Shown here: positions 23,681-31,584 of the stretch, in pieces
Layout: the number at the start of each line of letters is the position of its first letter
Numbering within the stretch: position 1 is the first letter of the stretch
Assembly (NCBI GenBank): GCA_021295785.1
Contig: JAGWBR010000019.1
Coordinates: forward strand, 1 to 36,270
Origin: Gemmatimonadota bacterium
Lineage (GTDB): Bacteria > Gemmatimonadota > Gemmatimonadetes > Palauibacterales > Palauibacteraceae
Direction: 5' to 3'
DNA length: 36,270 nucleotides
The notes under the pieces: model-generated
What the model saw: only the letters and a program-made list of their open reading frames with translations
Told to the model about the DNA's origin: nothing
Database searches by the model: none
Position numbers and translations under genes: made by a program

Positions 23681-25108
23681 CTAACGTCCTCTCGGGATCT
23701 GACCGCGCGGGAACGAAACCACGCTCTCGTTACCGTCATGGCCCACCGCGGCGACGCCGAACAGGTAGTTGTCGATGACGAGTCCCTCCAGCGTGAAGTC
23801 GGTTACGCTGCCCACCCAGCGGGAATGCTGCCACCGCGGCGCCGTGGTATCCCTCCAGTAGATCTTGTATCCGGCGACTCGGGGATCATCCACCGCATCC
23901 CACACGAGACGGGTCGAAGGCTGCACCGCGCCGCCTATCGCGACTCCTGCGGGTGAAGGGGGTGCCCAGGCCAACTGGGCCAGAGTGGCGGCGTTCAGGG
24001 CTGTCATCCTGGCCGCGTAGTCGAAGTCCACTCCCTCAACAACGTCGCCGTATTCGATTCCGTTTTCGACGCGGATGTCTTGGTGCTGGCGGGTGTAGTT
24101 CTCGTGGGTCTCCATGATCCGCACGCCCGCGAAACCGGCGTCGTTGAACGGACGGTGATGCCCTCCCCGCCCAAACCTGTCGAGCCGGTAGATCATGATG
24201 GGGTCAAGATTGGGGATGTACCTGTCGGCGGTCTGGGCCACGTACCGCGCCAACTGTCTGGACGGGCCGTCCACTTCGCCTCCGAATACCCTGTAACGGG
24301 CGCGCGCCTGCTCGGTATCGGTCACCGGAGTGGGCTCCGAGAAAACGCGGAAGGTGTTGTTTTCGATTACTCCGTCCACGCCCTCGATGTTGCCGATCAT
24401 GTCGTTGTTGAGCACGCCGATGATGTCCCATCCCTCGCTTGCCGCCACGCGGGCCATGTGACGCCCGCCCCACAGGCCTTGTTCTTCGCCCGACAGCCCG
24501 GCCAGCACGACAGTGTTTCCGAATTCGTAGTCGGCCAGCAGCCGCGCTGCCTCGATGGCCCCCGCCATTCCCGAGGCGTTGTCGTTGGCCCCGGGCGCGT
24601 CGGTAACCGCGTCTGATCCGCTGGAGGCCCGGGAGTCGATGTCGCCCGACATGATCACGTAGGTGTTGGGATTGACCGTGCCCCTCTTGATGGCGAGCAC
24701 GTTCACCACCCAGGTGTCCTGAGGGATGCGCGGGCTGTCTTCGGAGGTGACGAGACCGTTCAGGTAGATGACCTCGTAGCACCCTCCGCAGGCCTCGGAG
24801 ATGCGGTCGAACTCGGCCTTGATCCAGCGACGGGCCGCGCCGATGCCGCGCGTTTCCGATATCGTGTCGGAAAACGTGTTGCGCGTCCCGAATCCCGCCA
24901 GCATGCGAATGTCCGCCTCCACCCGGTCGGGCGAGGCCGCACTCACGATGTCGTAGATGCGTGTGTCGATTTGCGGGGGGACGGCCGCGGCTGCCGCCTG
25001 GTCTTGGGCGGTTGCCGGGCCGGGTCCCCAGGCGGGCAGGGCCAGGCAAAGGGCCGCGGCGCCTGCCAGCACCGCGAAAGGGCGGTTACGGAAACGGGGC
25101 AGTGGCAT
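23681..25108 (-). CDS. Exported M28-family metallopeptidase with fibronectin-III-like C-terminus
   Basis: This is 475 aa with signal peptide MPLPRFRNRPFAVLAGAAAL...ATAQ. The M28 fold is recognisable: SGDIDSRAS at 154-162, D176 (PGANDNASG), catalytic E208 and ligand E209 (GLSGEEQGLWGG), D236 (LNNDMIGN) and H317/H318 (GRGGHHRPFND). The first zinc ligand, normally His in GxHxDS, is Asp156 here. A CGGC pair (C107/C110) probably forms a disulfide. Residues about 395-465 (TRLVWDAVDDPRVAGYKIYW..., LFGVAAVGHDGNESVVSFP) form a FN3-like module. It likely removes N-terminal residues from extracellular peptides. It starts 3 nt after the M14 stop, with a GAGGAG within the end of the M14 gene, so it is third in the FKBP-M14-M28 operon. 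Confidence 0.85.
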   Translation of the reverse strand: MPLPRFRNRPFAVLAGAAALCLALPAWGPGPATAQDQAAAAAVPPQIDTRIYDIVSAASPDRVEADIRMLAGFGTRNTFSDTISETRGIGAARRWIKAEFDRISEACGGCYEVIYLNGLVTSEDSPRIPQDTWVVNVLAIKRGTVNPNTYVIMSGDIDSRASSGSDAVTDAPGANDNASGMAGAIEAARLLADYEFGNTVVLAGLSGEEQGLWGGRHMARVAASEGWDIIGVLNNDMIGNIEGVDGVIENNTFRVFSEPTPVTDTEQARARYRVFGGEVDGPSRQLARYVAQTADRYIPNLDPIMIYRLDRFGRGGHHRPFNDAGFAGVRIMETHENYTRQHQDIRVENGIEYGDVVEGVDFDYAARMTALNAATLAQLAWAPPSPAGVAIGGAVQPSTRLVWDAVDDPRVAGYKIYWRDTTAPRWQHSRWVGSVTDFTLEGLVIDNYLFGVAAVGHDGNESVVSFPRGQIPRGR

Positions 25109-25111
25109 GGT

Positions 25112-28100
25112 TCAGGTATCTCCTCGGTTGCTGTTTTCGTCAGTTTCTTCCGTGCTTTCCGACTCCTCCGGTTTTTCCGGCGGGCGGGCCCGGTTCAGCC
25201 GTAGCGAGACTCCGCCGAAGAACGACGACCCCGAGCGTGTGACCTCGTGATCTCCGTCATGCAGGTAGTCCAGGATGGCTTGGTCCCAGGCGAGCCCCGC
25301 AGTAGCAACAAGCTCCAGCCACGGGCCGTAAGCAGTTTCGTCCGGGGCCTCTGTCGTTCCGCTCCAAATGGTTATCGACGGGTCGAACCGCCCCCCGCCC
25401 CCGCCCCCGGTCGATCCCTTCAGGGGCATGTGAATCAACACGCTGTCGCTCATGGGCAGCCTGAATACCTCAGGATCGAAGTCCGCGCCGTACCTCCGGT
25501 AGCGGTCATAACTGCGCTGGTTCAGGCTGAATACGGCCGAGTCGGCGTTAATCGCCGTGGTGATGTAGTCGCGAATCTTGAATGCCGCGTCCTTGTGCCG
25601 GGGGTATTCGGGGTTGTCGATGTATCCGAACCCGGGCATGAACCAGCCCTTGTTGAACCCCCAGTTCCGCTCGGTGACCCGACCGCGCCGCACAAGCCCG
25701 GTGTACTCGCTGAACAACTGAACTACCTGATGCGACGGATAGCCGTGCGGGTTCAGGAAGATGTCGGGGGTCCACAAGTCCCACAGCTTCCCGCGTAGCG
25801 CGGACTCGGGGTAGATCGGATGGTCGTCGCTTCCCCCGGAGGTGACGTCCTGCCCGAGTGGCCCCAGATACCCGGCGTGCAGAATGTAGTCCGGCGTTTC
25901 GCGGAAGAGGTCGTAGGCGAGCTGAGCTCCGTCCGGGTTCGTGAACGGGTGAATGATCACGTTTACCCGGTCCAGTTTGGGTCGCCAGTCCGGATCGGCC
26001 AGCAGGAGCTCGGCGTGGCGCAGTACGTGGCTCGTGGACGATACCTCGTTGGCGTGTTGCCGGGCCGAATAGATGACCGTCGGTTTGTGGACGCTGGCCT
26101 TGGCCCGAGAAAAGTGGCTGGTCGAGACGGGCGACATCAGGTCCATAGCCCAGATGTCTTTGCCCAGGTAGGAGTGGCCGAGCCTGTACATGGTGGCTTC
26201 GTCGAAGGCCGCGGCCATTTCGGCGAGGATGCGGTGGCCCTCGCCCGGCGGTATCGGCGTGTCCCACTGCACGAGGCGCTGGCCGTTGTAGGCCTGGTCG
26301 CCGCCCAGAAGCGAGCGCCAGTCTGGCGGGGCGGGGGGAGTGCCGTTCGCGGCCAATCGGGCGGTGCGGCGCGCCTCCGGGTCCTGCTCGTGTGTGGTCT
26401 CGGCCCAGACCTCGATTTCGCCGAGTCCCTCGAATGCCAGCTCGGCGCGGTAAAGGCCGGCCTCGCGCAGGGCACTCATTTCATGAACCGTCGCCTCAAT
26501 CTGTTGGGCCGAGACCATGGACCGGTCCACCGCTTCCGCCCTGGCATGGTCCAAGAGGCTGTCGCGCATGTCTGCGTCGGTGTCGACCCGCACCCGAAGC
26601 GCCAGCAGGTCCAACCCGATCTTCCCGGCAGTGACCTTTGCCATTCGGGCCGACGGCCTCTGGAGCGCGGTCCTGGGAATGTCCAGCCTGACCGTCACCG
26701 AGTCGTCCGTCCCGCCGGGTTCCGCGCCGACCGTGACCACTACCGCCGGCCGGGAGGTGGCGAAACCCGTAAACGAGAGGTTGAGCTGAGGGGGCGCGGC
26801 CTCGGCGGCGGGGGTCATGACCGGCAGGATGCGGCCGGGGAAAGTCAGTCCCTGCCCGCGCGAATTGCGTCCGATGAGGTCGAAGAACTCGATCGTTCCG
26901 AAATAGACTTCTTCGTGCAGCGCGTCCATGGTCGAGTGGATCTCGTTGTCGACGCCCAGCCGGTAGTCGGGCTCGCTCATTTCCAGTTGAACCGTCAACT
27001 CCCCGAAATAGGGAGCGTCGGCCGACCCGCCCAGCGGAAGCCCCTCGTGGAGCCGCATCACGTAGTCGTAGATGGCCGGCAGCACGGTGCCCTGGTAGTG
27101 GTCCCAGAACGTCTCCGGGTCGGTAGGGATGCGCTCGTCCACGAGCACCCGGGGGCCGTCTTCGCTCCCGCCCGGAGCTGCCGCCTCCGCATACAGCCAG
27201 CCGGTAGTAACGCGCACCTGCTCGTAGTCCTGGAACCGGTCCACATACGGGCGAAGCACCCAGCGCGGGTCGAAGGAATCGGTCAGGATCGCGGCTCCCG
27301 ACGGATCGGTGACCACCACCTCGTAAGTGGGGCCTTCGTGGGTTTGCTCGAATCGCACCTGGCCGGAATCGAGCGCCAGGTCACCGACCAGCACCTCGTC
27401 AATCGGGAAGATCTCGTGCAGCCAGCGTACCGGCGTGTGGATCGCCTGCTGTGGCCATCCGGCGGGAGGTTCGTTGCGCCGGAAACGGACCACGATCTCG
27501 TCGACCGGGTTCCCGTGTTCGATGAGCTCCGCGACCCGAGGGCCCACCGACTCCCGCAGCCAATAGAACCCCTGCTTGAAGGCCGATGCAATTTCGACAA
27601 TGGTTCCGTCGGGGTCGGCGCCTGCTTCGATCAGGGCCTGCCGTGCCTGGTCTGCAATCTGGCGGCGGAGCTCGGGCGGTTCGCTGAGGCGGGCGTGCAC
27701 CGCAATCGCCTCGCCCGTGGAGGCATGAGGCAGTACCTCTGAGCGGAACAGACCCCAGAACCGGTCGACTTCCCAGACGAACATCGAATCTTCGGCGAAA
27801 ATTGTCCGCGCCCGCTGCACATCGCGGTTATCGATAACCGTTTCGACGTTGGCGGGGTCAAGCTCGAGGCCGGCAGCAGCCCGGGCCGTTACGTAGTTCC
27901 CCAGGCCCGGATCGGCCTTCTCCACCGACATCAGCACCTTGGCCCGGGCCGGGCCCCCGGCTGAGCCGTCCGCCGCCTCATCGGCCGCGAGACGCTCGAT
28001 GATCTTGTCCAGCTTGTACAGGCCGATTGCTGCCTGACCGATCGGCGAATGACCCGACAGTGCGTGCCAAAGCTCGTTTTCTACGTAGTCGATGGTCGGC

Positions 28101-28555
28101 CGGTCATCTCCCCGGGGGCCCAGGTTGGGAAACACCCGGGCAACCTGAGAGAGCGCGCGCTCCGCGCCGCGGGCGTCGTGTCCCGTGACTGCCAGCGCTG
28201 ACTTGCCGCCAAACGCTTCCGGGACAAGCTCAATCAGGCCCTGGCCGGGCTCGAGGTCGGCGGTTGCCAACTTGCTGCTGTCGGCCAGCTCCCTCGTGAG
28301 GGGGTTACTGTTCACCGCTCCAGTCAGGACCAGGGTTGGCAGAGACCCGGGCTGTTCGACCTTCGCGGCGCTGGTGGCCAGCGGCACCACGATGCCGGTG
28401 GACTCAAGACCCATCCGGGCCGCCAAATCGGGCAGACCGGAACTCCCCGAATCGCCGGCGGCAAGCAGGGCGTCGGTTCGGCCGGGGATCGCTCCGCCCC
28501 CCAACAGGCCGTCGGACGTGTAGCGGTTCGAGAGGTCCAGGCTCTGCTTGCCGCC
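25112..28555 (-). CDS. Very large M14 metallopeptidase, catalytic part (downstream of a frame change)
   Basis: This is the C-terminal 1140 or so residues of a protein of about 1485 aa. The M14 catalytic domain is near its end: YRLGHSYLGKDIWAMDLMSP; the zinc motif HxxE in SARQHANEVSST (His codon 26056-26054, Glu codon 26047-26045); HPFTNPDGAQ; and the third zinc His in NPHGYPSHQ (His codon 25747-25745). The preceding 800 residues show no domain I can name. The C-terminal tail is acidic and Ser/Glu-rich. There is no start codon or ribosome binding site of its own at the N-terminal side: GGKQSLDLSNRYTSDGLLG reads smoothly backwards into the upstream frame, showing this is one gene interrupted by a one-base change. 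Substrate is unknown; it is presumably secreted. Confidence 0.8.
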   Translation of the reverse strand, partial: GGKQSLDLSNRYTSDGLLGGGAIPGRTDALLAAGDSGSSGLPDLAARMGLESTGIVVPLATSAAKVEQPGSLPTLVLTGAVNSNPLTRELADSSKLATADLEPGQGLIELVPEAFGGKSALAVTGHDARGAERALSQVARVFPNLGPRGDDRPTIDYVENELWHALSGHSPIGQAAIGLYKLDKIIERLAADEAADGSAGGPARAKVLMSVEKADPGLGNYVTARAAAGLELDPANVETVIDNRDVQRARTIFAEDSMFVWEVDRFWGLFRSEVLPHASTGEAIAVHARLSEPPELRRQIADQARQALIEAGADPDGTIVEIASAFKQGFYWLRESVGPRVAELIEHGNPVDEIVVRFRRNEPPAGWPQQAIHTPVRWLHEIFPIDEVLVGDLALDSGQVRFEQTHEGPTYEVVVTDPSGAAILTDSFDPRWVLRPYVDRFQDYEQVRVTTGWLYAEAAAPGGSEDGPRVLVDERIPTDPETFWDHYQGTVLPAIYDYVMRLHEGLPLGGSADAPYFGELTVQLEMSEPDYRLGVDNEIHSTMDALHEEVYFGTIEFFDLIGRNSRGQGLTFPGRILPVMTPAAEAAPPQLNLSFTGFATSRPAVVVTVGAEPGGTDDSVTVRLDIPRTALQRPSARMAKVTAGKIGLDLLALRVRVDTDADMRDSLLDHARAEAVDRSMVSAQQIEATVHEMSALREAGLYRAELAFEGLGEIEVWAETTHEQDPEARRTARLAANGTPPAPPDWRSLLGGDQAYNGQRLVQWDTPIPPGEGHRILAEMAAAFDEATMYRLGHSYLGKDIWAMDLMSPVSTSHFSRAKASVHKPTVIYSARQHANEVSSTSHVLRHAELLLADPDWRPKLDRVNVIIHPFTNPDGAQLAYDLFRETPDYILHAGYLGPLGQDVTSGGSDDHPIYPESALRGKLWDLWTPDIFLNPHGYPSHQVVQLFSEYTGLVRRGRVTERNWGFNKGWFMPGFGYIDNPEYPRHKDAAFKIRDYITTAINADSAVFSLNQRSYDRYRRYGADFDPEVFRLPMSDSVLIHMPLKGSTGGGGGGRFDPSITIWSGTTEAPDETAYGPWLELVATAGLAWDQAILDYLHDGDHEVTRSGSSFFGGVSLRLNRARPPEKPEESESTEETDENSNRGDT

Positions 28556-28590
28556 GGCCCCCGGCCGCCCCGCGCCCCCCGCGCGGGCGC
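28556..28590 (-). other. Frame-change site in G-rich tract of the M14 gene
   Basis: The plus strand here has C-runs of 5 (28558-28562), 4 (28568-28571) and 6 (28575-28580). The upstream reading frame (to VIRLAAPARGARGG) and the downstream frame (from GGKQSLDLSN) are related by loss of one base. A homopolymer deletion in one of these runs restores a single frame. It may be a sequencing error, a true null mutation or phase variation. Confidence 0.7.
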
Positions 28591-29568
28591 GGCGAGCCGG
28601 ATTACGGGGCCGGGCCGGGACCGCAAGATGTCGCCCGCGTCCCCGGGGTCGACAGCATGGAGCCGGACCGCTACGGACCCGAGCCCCCGGTAGTCGAGAA
28701 ACTCGCCGGGAGCAGCATCAGCGCCCTTTTCGGTGTCGGTCGCCTCGGCGGTTTCCGGCTCTGTGTCGCCGGCCCGCGCTTCCTCGAGTTCAGGTCCGCT
28801 CGGCTCGGCGAGTGACCGAATGGCATCCGCCGCCAGCTCCAATTCGTCTTCGGAAACGAACACGTCCGCGACCAGCAGCGAGATTCCCTCCTCACCAGAC
28901 CTGGCGCGGGCCTGCGTCAGTCGAACGTCCGGTTGATTCCCCTCCGGTTGGGGAACGCCGCCGGACTCGAGTAAGCCGGCAAGGTCATCCCGCACATCGA
29001 GGTCGGGGCCCGACAGGTTTCGGGCATGGGGCAGCACCCCGGAGAAGAGCCGTGCCGCGGCGAGCAGACCCTCTTCGTCACCCCCCGCCACGATCACCCA
29101 GATGCGCCCGGCCTCCTCACGCACCGACACCGAACCCTCGCCCGGGTCAAGCGACAGAGGATCAACCCCGGCATTCCGGAGTCCCGACCGGTCCAGGGCG
29201 GCGCGCCCAACCACAACGGTCGCGCCCCCGGATCCATCGGCCCGGGTCTCGGCCCGTACCAAAGGCAGGTCCATCGCCGTGGTCTCAAACCCAAGTCTGG
29301 CCGAGATCTCGGCAGCGGCGGCCAGCACGGTCGCGGAGGGGGAATCACCCAACAACAGGGCGGCGCTGACGAAATCCGCCACCCCGTCGCCGTTCAGGTC
29401 ATCGACCAGGCCCCCGCCGATCTCGAACAACGAGATCAGGTCAGCAGGTGACCCCTGAACTTCCCCGGGCGGGCCTTGGGCTCTGGCTGTATGCGGGTGA
29501 GCGCAGGCCAAAGCGAATAGCCACCCGGCCAGCGCAAACAAACGGCATTTCAACCCACCGTGGTTCAA
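28565..29568 (-). CDS. Very large M14 metallopeptidase, N-terminal part (upstream of the frame change)
   Basis: This is the first 335 or so residues of the same protein. The start is TTG 29568, overlapping the FKBP stop (TTGA). The signal peptide is MNHGGLKCRLFALAGWLFALACAHPHTARAQG. It contains GGGLVDDLNGDGVADFVSA (a VCBS/dockerin-like calcium motif), then alternating alpha/beta segments and an acidic linker (PELEEARAGDTEPETAEATD) before VRLHAVDPGDAGD and the frame-change tract. Without the correction the frame runs on to a stop at 28324, giving a 414-aa product with a meaningless Arg/Pro/Trp-rich tail. Gemmatimonadota-type large M14 proteins begin the same way, which supports one gene spanning 25112-29568. 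Confidence 0.75.
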
Positions 29569-30137
29569 CCTTCGCCCATCGGTGTGTGCTCAATGAGCTC
29601 AACCTGGAAGACCAATGGGGAGTAAGGCGGTATCGACCCCCGACCCGCAGCGCCGTAGGCGAGGTCGTAGGGAAGCACCAGTTGCCGGCGTTCGCCCAGC
29701 CGCATCCCGGTCGCACCCTCCACGAATCCGTCGATAGCGCTGCCCGGCGCGATGACCATGGGAAAGTCTCCGGTGTCGATGCGGTTCCCGTCGGGAAGCC
29801 AGACCGTGTAGTTCAGCACAATCTCGTCCCCGGGCTGGGTGGTGGGACCGCTGCCATCCTCCAAAACCCGCACAAAGAGCCCGGTTTCGGATTCCTCGCT
29901 CGCGTCCAGGTCTATCGCCAGGTGCGACGCAAACTCAAACTTGCGCAGGTCGATCAACACGCCCTCCGGTACCATTTCGGCTTCATCAGCGTCAGTTTCG
30001 GCCATGTCGGCAGCGGCCTCATCGGTGGCGGCATCGGCATCGGTATCAGCGTCGCCCCCGCAACCCGCTACAAACCAAAGGGCGAGAAAAAGTGATGCGG
30101 CCGACAATCGGGTTGCAGTCTTCGTGCGTATGATCAT
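29565..30137 (-). CDS. FKBP-type peptidyl-prolyl isomerase lipoprotein
   Basis: This is 190 aa. ATG 30137 has AGGTGA about 5 nt upstream. The signal ends at FVAGC (Cys26), so it is a probable lipoprotein. Residues 28-57 are an Asp/Ala/Glu-rich linker. The FKBP domain covers about 88-187: GSGPTTQPGDEIVLNYTVWL, PDGNRIDTG, SAIDGFVEGATGMRLGERRQLVLPYDLAYG, GSIPPYSPLVFQVELI. It likely catalyses proline isomerisation and chaperones exported proteins. Its position as first gene of the FKBP-M14-M28 operon suggests it helps fold the giant secreted peptidase (inference). Confidence 0.92.
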   Translation of the reverse strand: MIIRTKTATRLSAASLFLALWFVAGCGGDADTDADAATDEAAADMAETDADEAEMVPEGVLIDLRKFEFASHLAIDLDASEESETGLFVRVLEDGSGPTTQPGDEIVLNYTVWLPDGNRIDTGDFPMVIAPGSAIDGFVEGATGMRLGERRQLVLPYDLAYGAAGRGSIPPYSPLVFQVELIEHTPMGEG

Positions 30138-30265
30138 GTGGTCACCTGTCGTCTGGTGTTGGTAGAGTGTCCTGCGCCCGCCCGCTGCGCAGCCCTGTAC
30201 ATTCTACCGGAAACTGGCAACCAGCAGACCCCCTGCCGCGGGGTCCCGAGAAAGCTCAGGGTTCC
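30138..30265. promoter_or_regulatory. Divergent spacer between FKBP and cyanophycinase-like genes, with a hairpin
   Basis: These 128 bp should hold promoters for both directions. The one clear structure is GACCCC (30227-30232) and GGGGTC (30240-30245), a perfect 6-bp stem with a 7-nt loop about 20 nt upstream of the plus-strand GTG start. No convincing -35/-10 pair is visible. Confidence 0.35.
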
Positions 30266-31207
30266 GTGTCTCGACAATCCGTCCCAAAATTGATCGCGCC
30301 CGTTTGCCCGACGTTGCGGTTCGCCCCGCGCGTCTTGTTCTTCGGGGCGGCGGTCGCATTCGCCTCCGGCTCGGCGACCGCCGCCCCGATCGTGCAGGCG
30401 GGGCAGGACGGCGACGAAGGGCAGCAAACTGACCAAGGGCCGGTCGTCGGTCCCCCGTCGGGGTCTTTGGTTATTGTGGGCGGGGCAATGCGCGACCCGG
30501 GCATCCTGCAGCGGTTCAGCGAGCTGGCAGGCGGCCGGAGGGCCCGTATTGTCGTAATCCCCACCGCGGGCGGACGCGAGTCTTACGATGATTCGTTTGA
30601 GGGACTGCGGGCGTTCCGTGAGTCCGTCGGCAGGCGCAATGTGTCTCTACTTCATACTTACGATCCCGAGGAAGCCGATACCGAGGAATTCGTCGAACCC
30701 CTCCGGCGGGCGACCGGGGTCTGGTTCACGGGCGGGCGCCAGTGGAGGCTGGCCGATTCGTACCTGGGCACGCGCACGGAGGAAGAGCTGTGGGCCCTGC
30801 TGGAGCGGGGTGGCGTGATCGGCGGGTCCTCGGCCGGGGCCACGATTCAGGGGTCGTACCTGGCCCGCGGCGACACCGGGGGGAACACGGTCATGATGGG
30901 CGACCACGAAGAGGGGTTCGCGTTTCTCCGTCAGACCGCGATCGACCAACACCTGCTGCGCCGCAACCGGCAGTTCGACCTGCTGGAGATCATCGACGCG
31001 AAGCCCGACCTGCTGGGCATCGGCGTCGACGAGAACACCGCGATCGTTGTCGAAGGCGACACATTCGAGGTGATCGGGCAGTCTTACGTGGCCATCTACG
31101 ACGCAGCCACCATCGAACAATCCGGTCGGCCCTTCTACCTGCTGCCGCCCGGCGCCCAGTTTGACCTGGCCAATCGCCGCCGCCTTCCTGCCGAGGAAGG
31201 TGGCTGA
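30266..31207 (+). CDS. Cyanophycinase-like serine hydrolase (peptidase S51), exported
   Basis: This is 313 aa from GTG 30266 (AGGG 4 nt upstream), chosen because it gives a signal peptide (SRQSVPKLIAP... to SATAAP). S51 landmarks are SLVIVGGAMRDPGILQRF, IVVIPTAGG, GVWFTGGRQWRLADSY, the nucleophile elbow IGGSSAGA with Ser189, and IGVDENTAIVVEGD, the ENTA block conserved in cyanophycinases. Secreted members hydrolyse cyanophycin or related acidic dipeptide polymers; alternatively it may be an aspartyl-dipeptidase-type enzyme. No cyanophycin synthetase is visible nearby. It is divergent from the peptidase operon, fitting extracellular polymer or peptide degradation. Upstream codons back to 30167 are open but lack signal-peptide character. 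Confidence 0.85.
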   Translation: MSRQSVPKLIAPVCPTLRFAPRVLFFGAAVAFASGSATAAPIVQAGQDGDEGQQTDQGPVVGPPSGSLVIVGGAMRDPGILQRFSELAGGRRARIVVIPTAGGRESYDDSFEGLRAFRESVGRRNVSLLHTYDPEEADTEEFVEPLRRATGVWFTGGRQWRLADSYLGTRTEEELWALLERGGVIGGSSAGATIQGSYLARGDTGGNTVMMGDHEEGFAFLRQTAIDQHLLRRNRQFDLLEIIDAKPDLLGIGVDENTAIVVEGDTFEVIGQSYVAIYDAATIEQSGRPFYLLPPGAQFDLANRRRLPAEEGG

Positions 31208-31584
31208 ACTTCAACGAGCGCCCGCGCCGAGACTGCTTGCGGGAGGCAATTCGCGGATTCCCAGGGGAGACGGCGACGCGCCCGTTGAGGCCTGCATGAC
31301 CGCGATGCCCGGCCGGGGCTGGTTCCTCTCCCTAAGCAATGATTAGCGTTGCAGACTGGAAACGTGATGCTGCGCCCCTCTTCGGACCCCCGGCTGTTTG
31401 CGCTGCTGGCGAAAGGCGCGGGCGGCGGGCCGAGGACGTGGGGAAAGGACATGGTCTTTGCAGTAACGGGCACCGGTGTGTGGTACGGGTCGGGCCGGTT
31501 CCGGCAACTTGGCCGAGAGCAAGTGTCGAGGGGGGACTTTCTTGGTGGAGCCTGCGCGACCAACGCCGTCGGAAGGACCGGAGA
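31208..31584. other. 377-bp gap without a recognisable gene
   Basis: Both strands were read. Short open frames exist but none gives a recognisable motif, and composition is similar to the flanks. The promoter of the following lipoprotein is expected here. Open sequence continues in frame upstream of that gene to 31339 but is Arg/Gly-rich and unlike a protein start. Confidence 0.5.

Noticed and set aside
25820-27742. A 640-codon plus-strand open frame inside the large M14 gene.
   Set aside because: It is Arg/Val-rich without motifs; the minus-strand frame has the peptidase and is part of a coupled operon.
28324-28504. Two overlapping separate M14-like genes at this position.
   Set aside because: The upstream frame's tail is nonsense and the downstream frame has no start or ribosome site; a one-base change joins them into one known-type protein.
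28556-28590. Programmed ribosomal frameshifting in the M14 gene.
   Set aside because: No classic slippery heptamer with a downstream pseudoknot is recognisable and peptidases of this type are not known to use it; homopolymer error or mutation is simpler.
31208-31584. A small unannotated gene or RNA before the right-hand lipoprotein.
   Set aside because: No frame shows a recognisable motif or ribosome site, and no clear RNA fold or terminator was seen.
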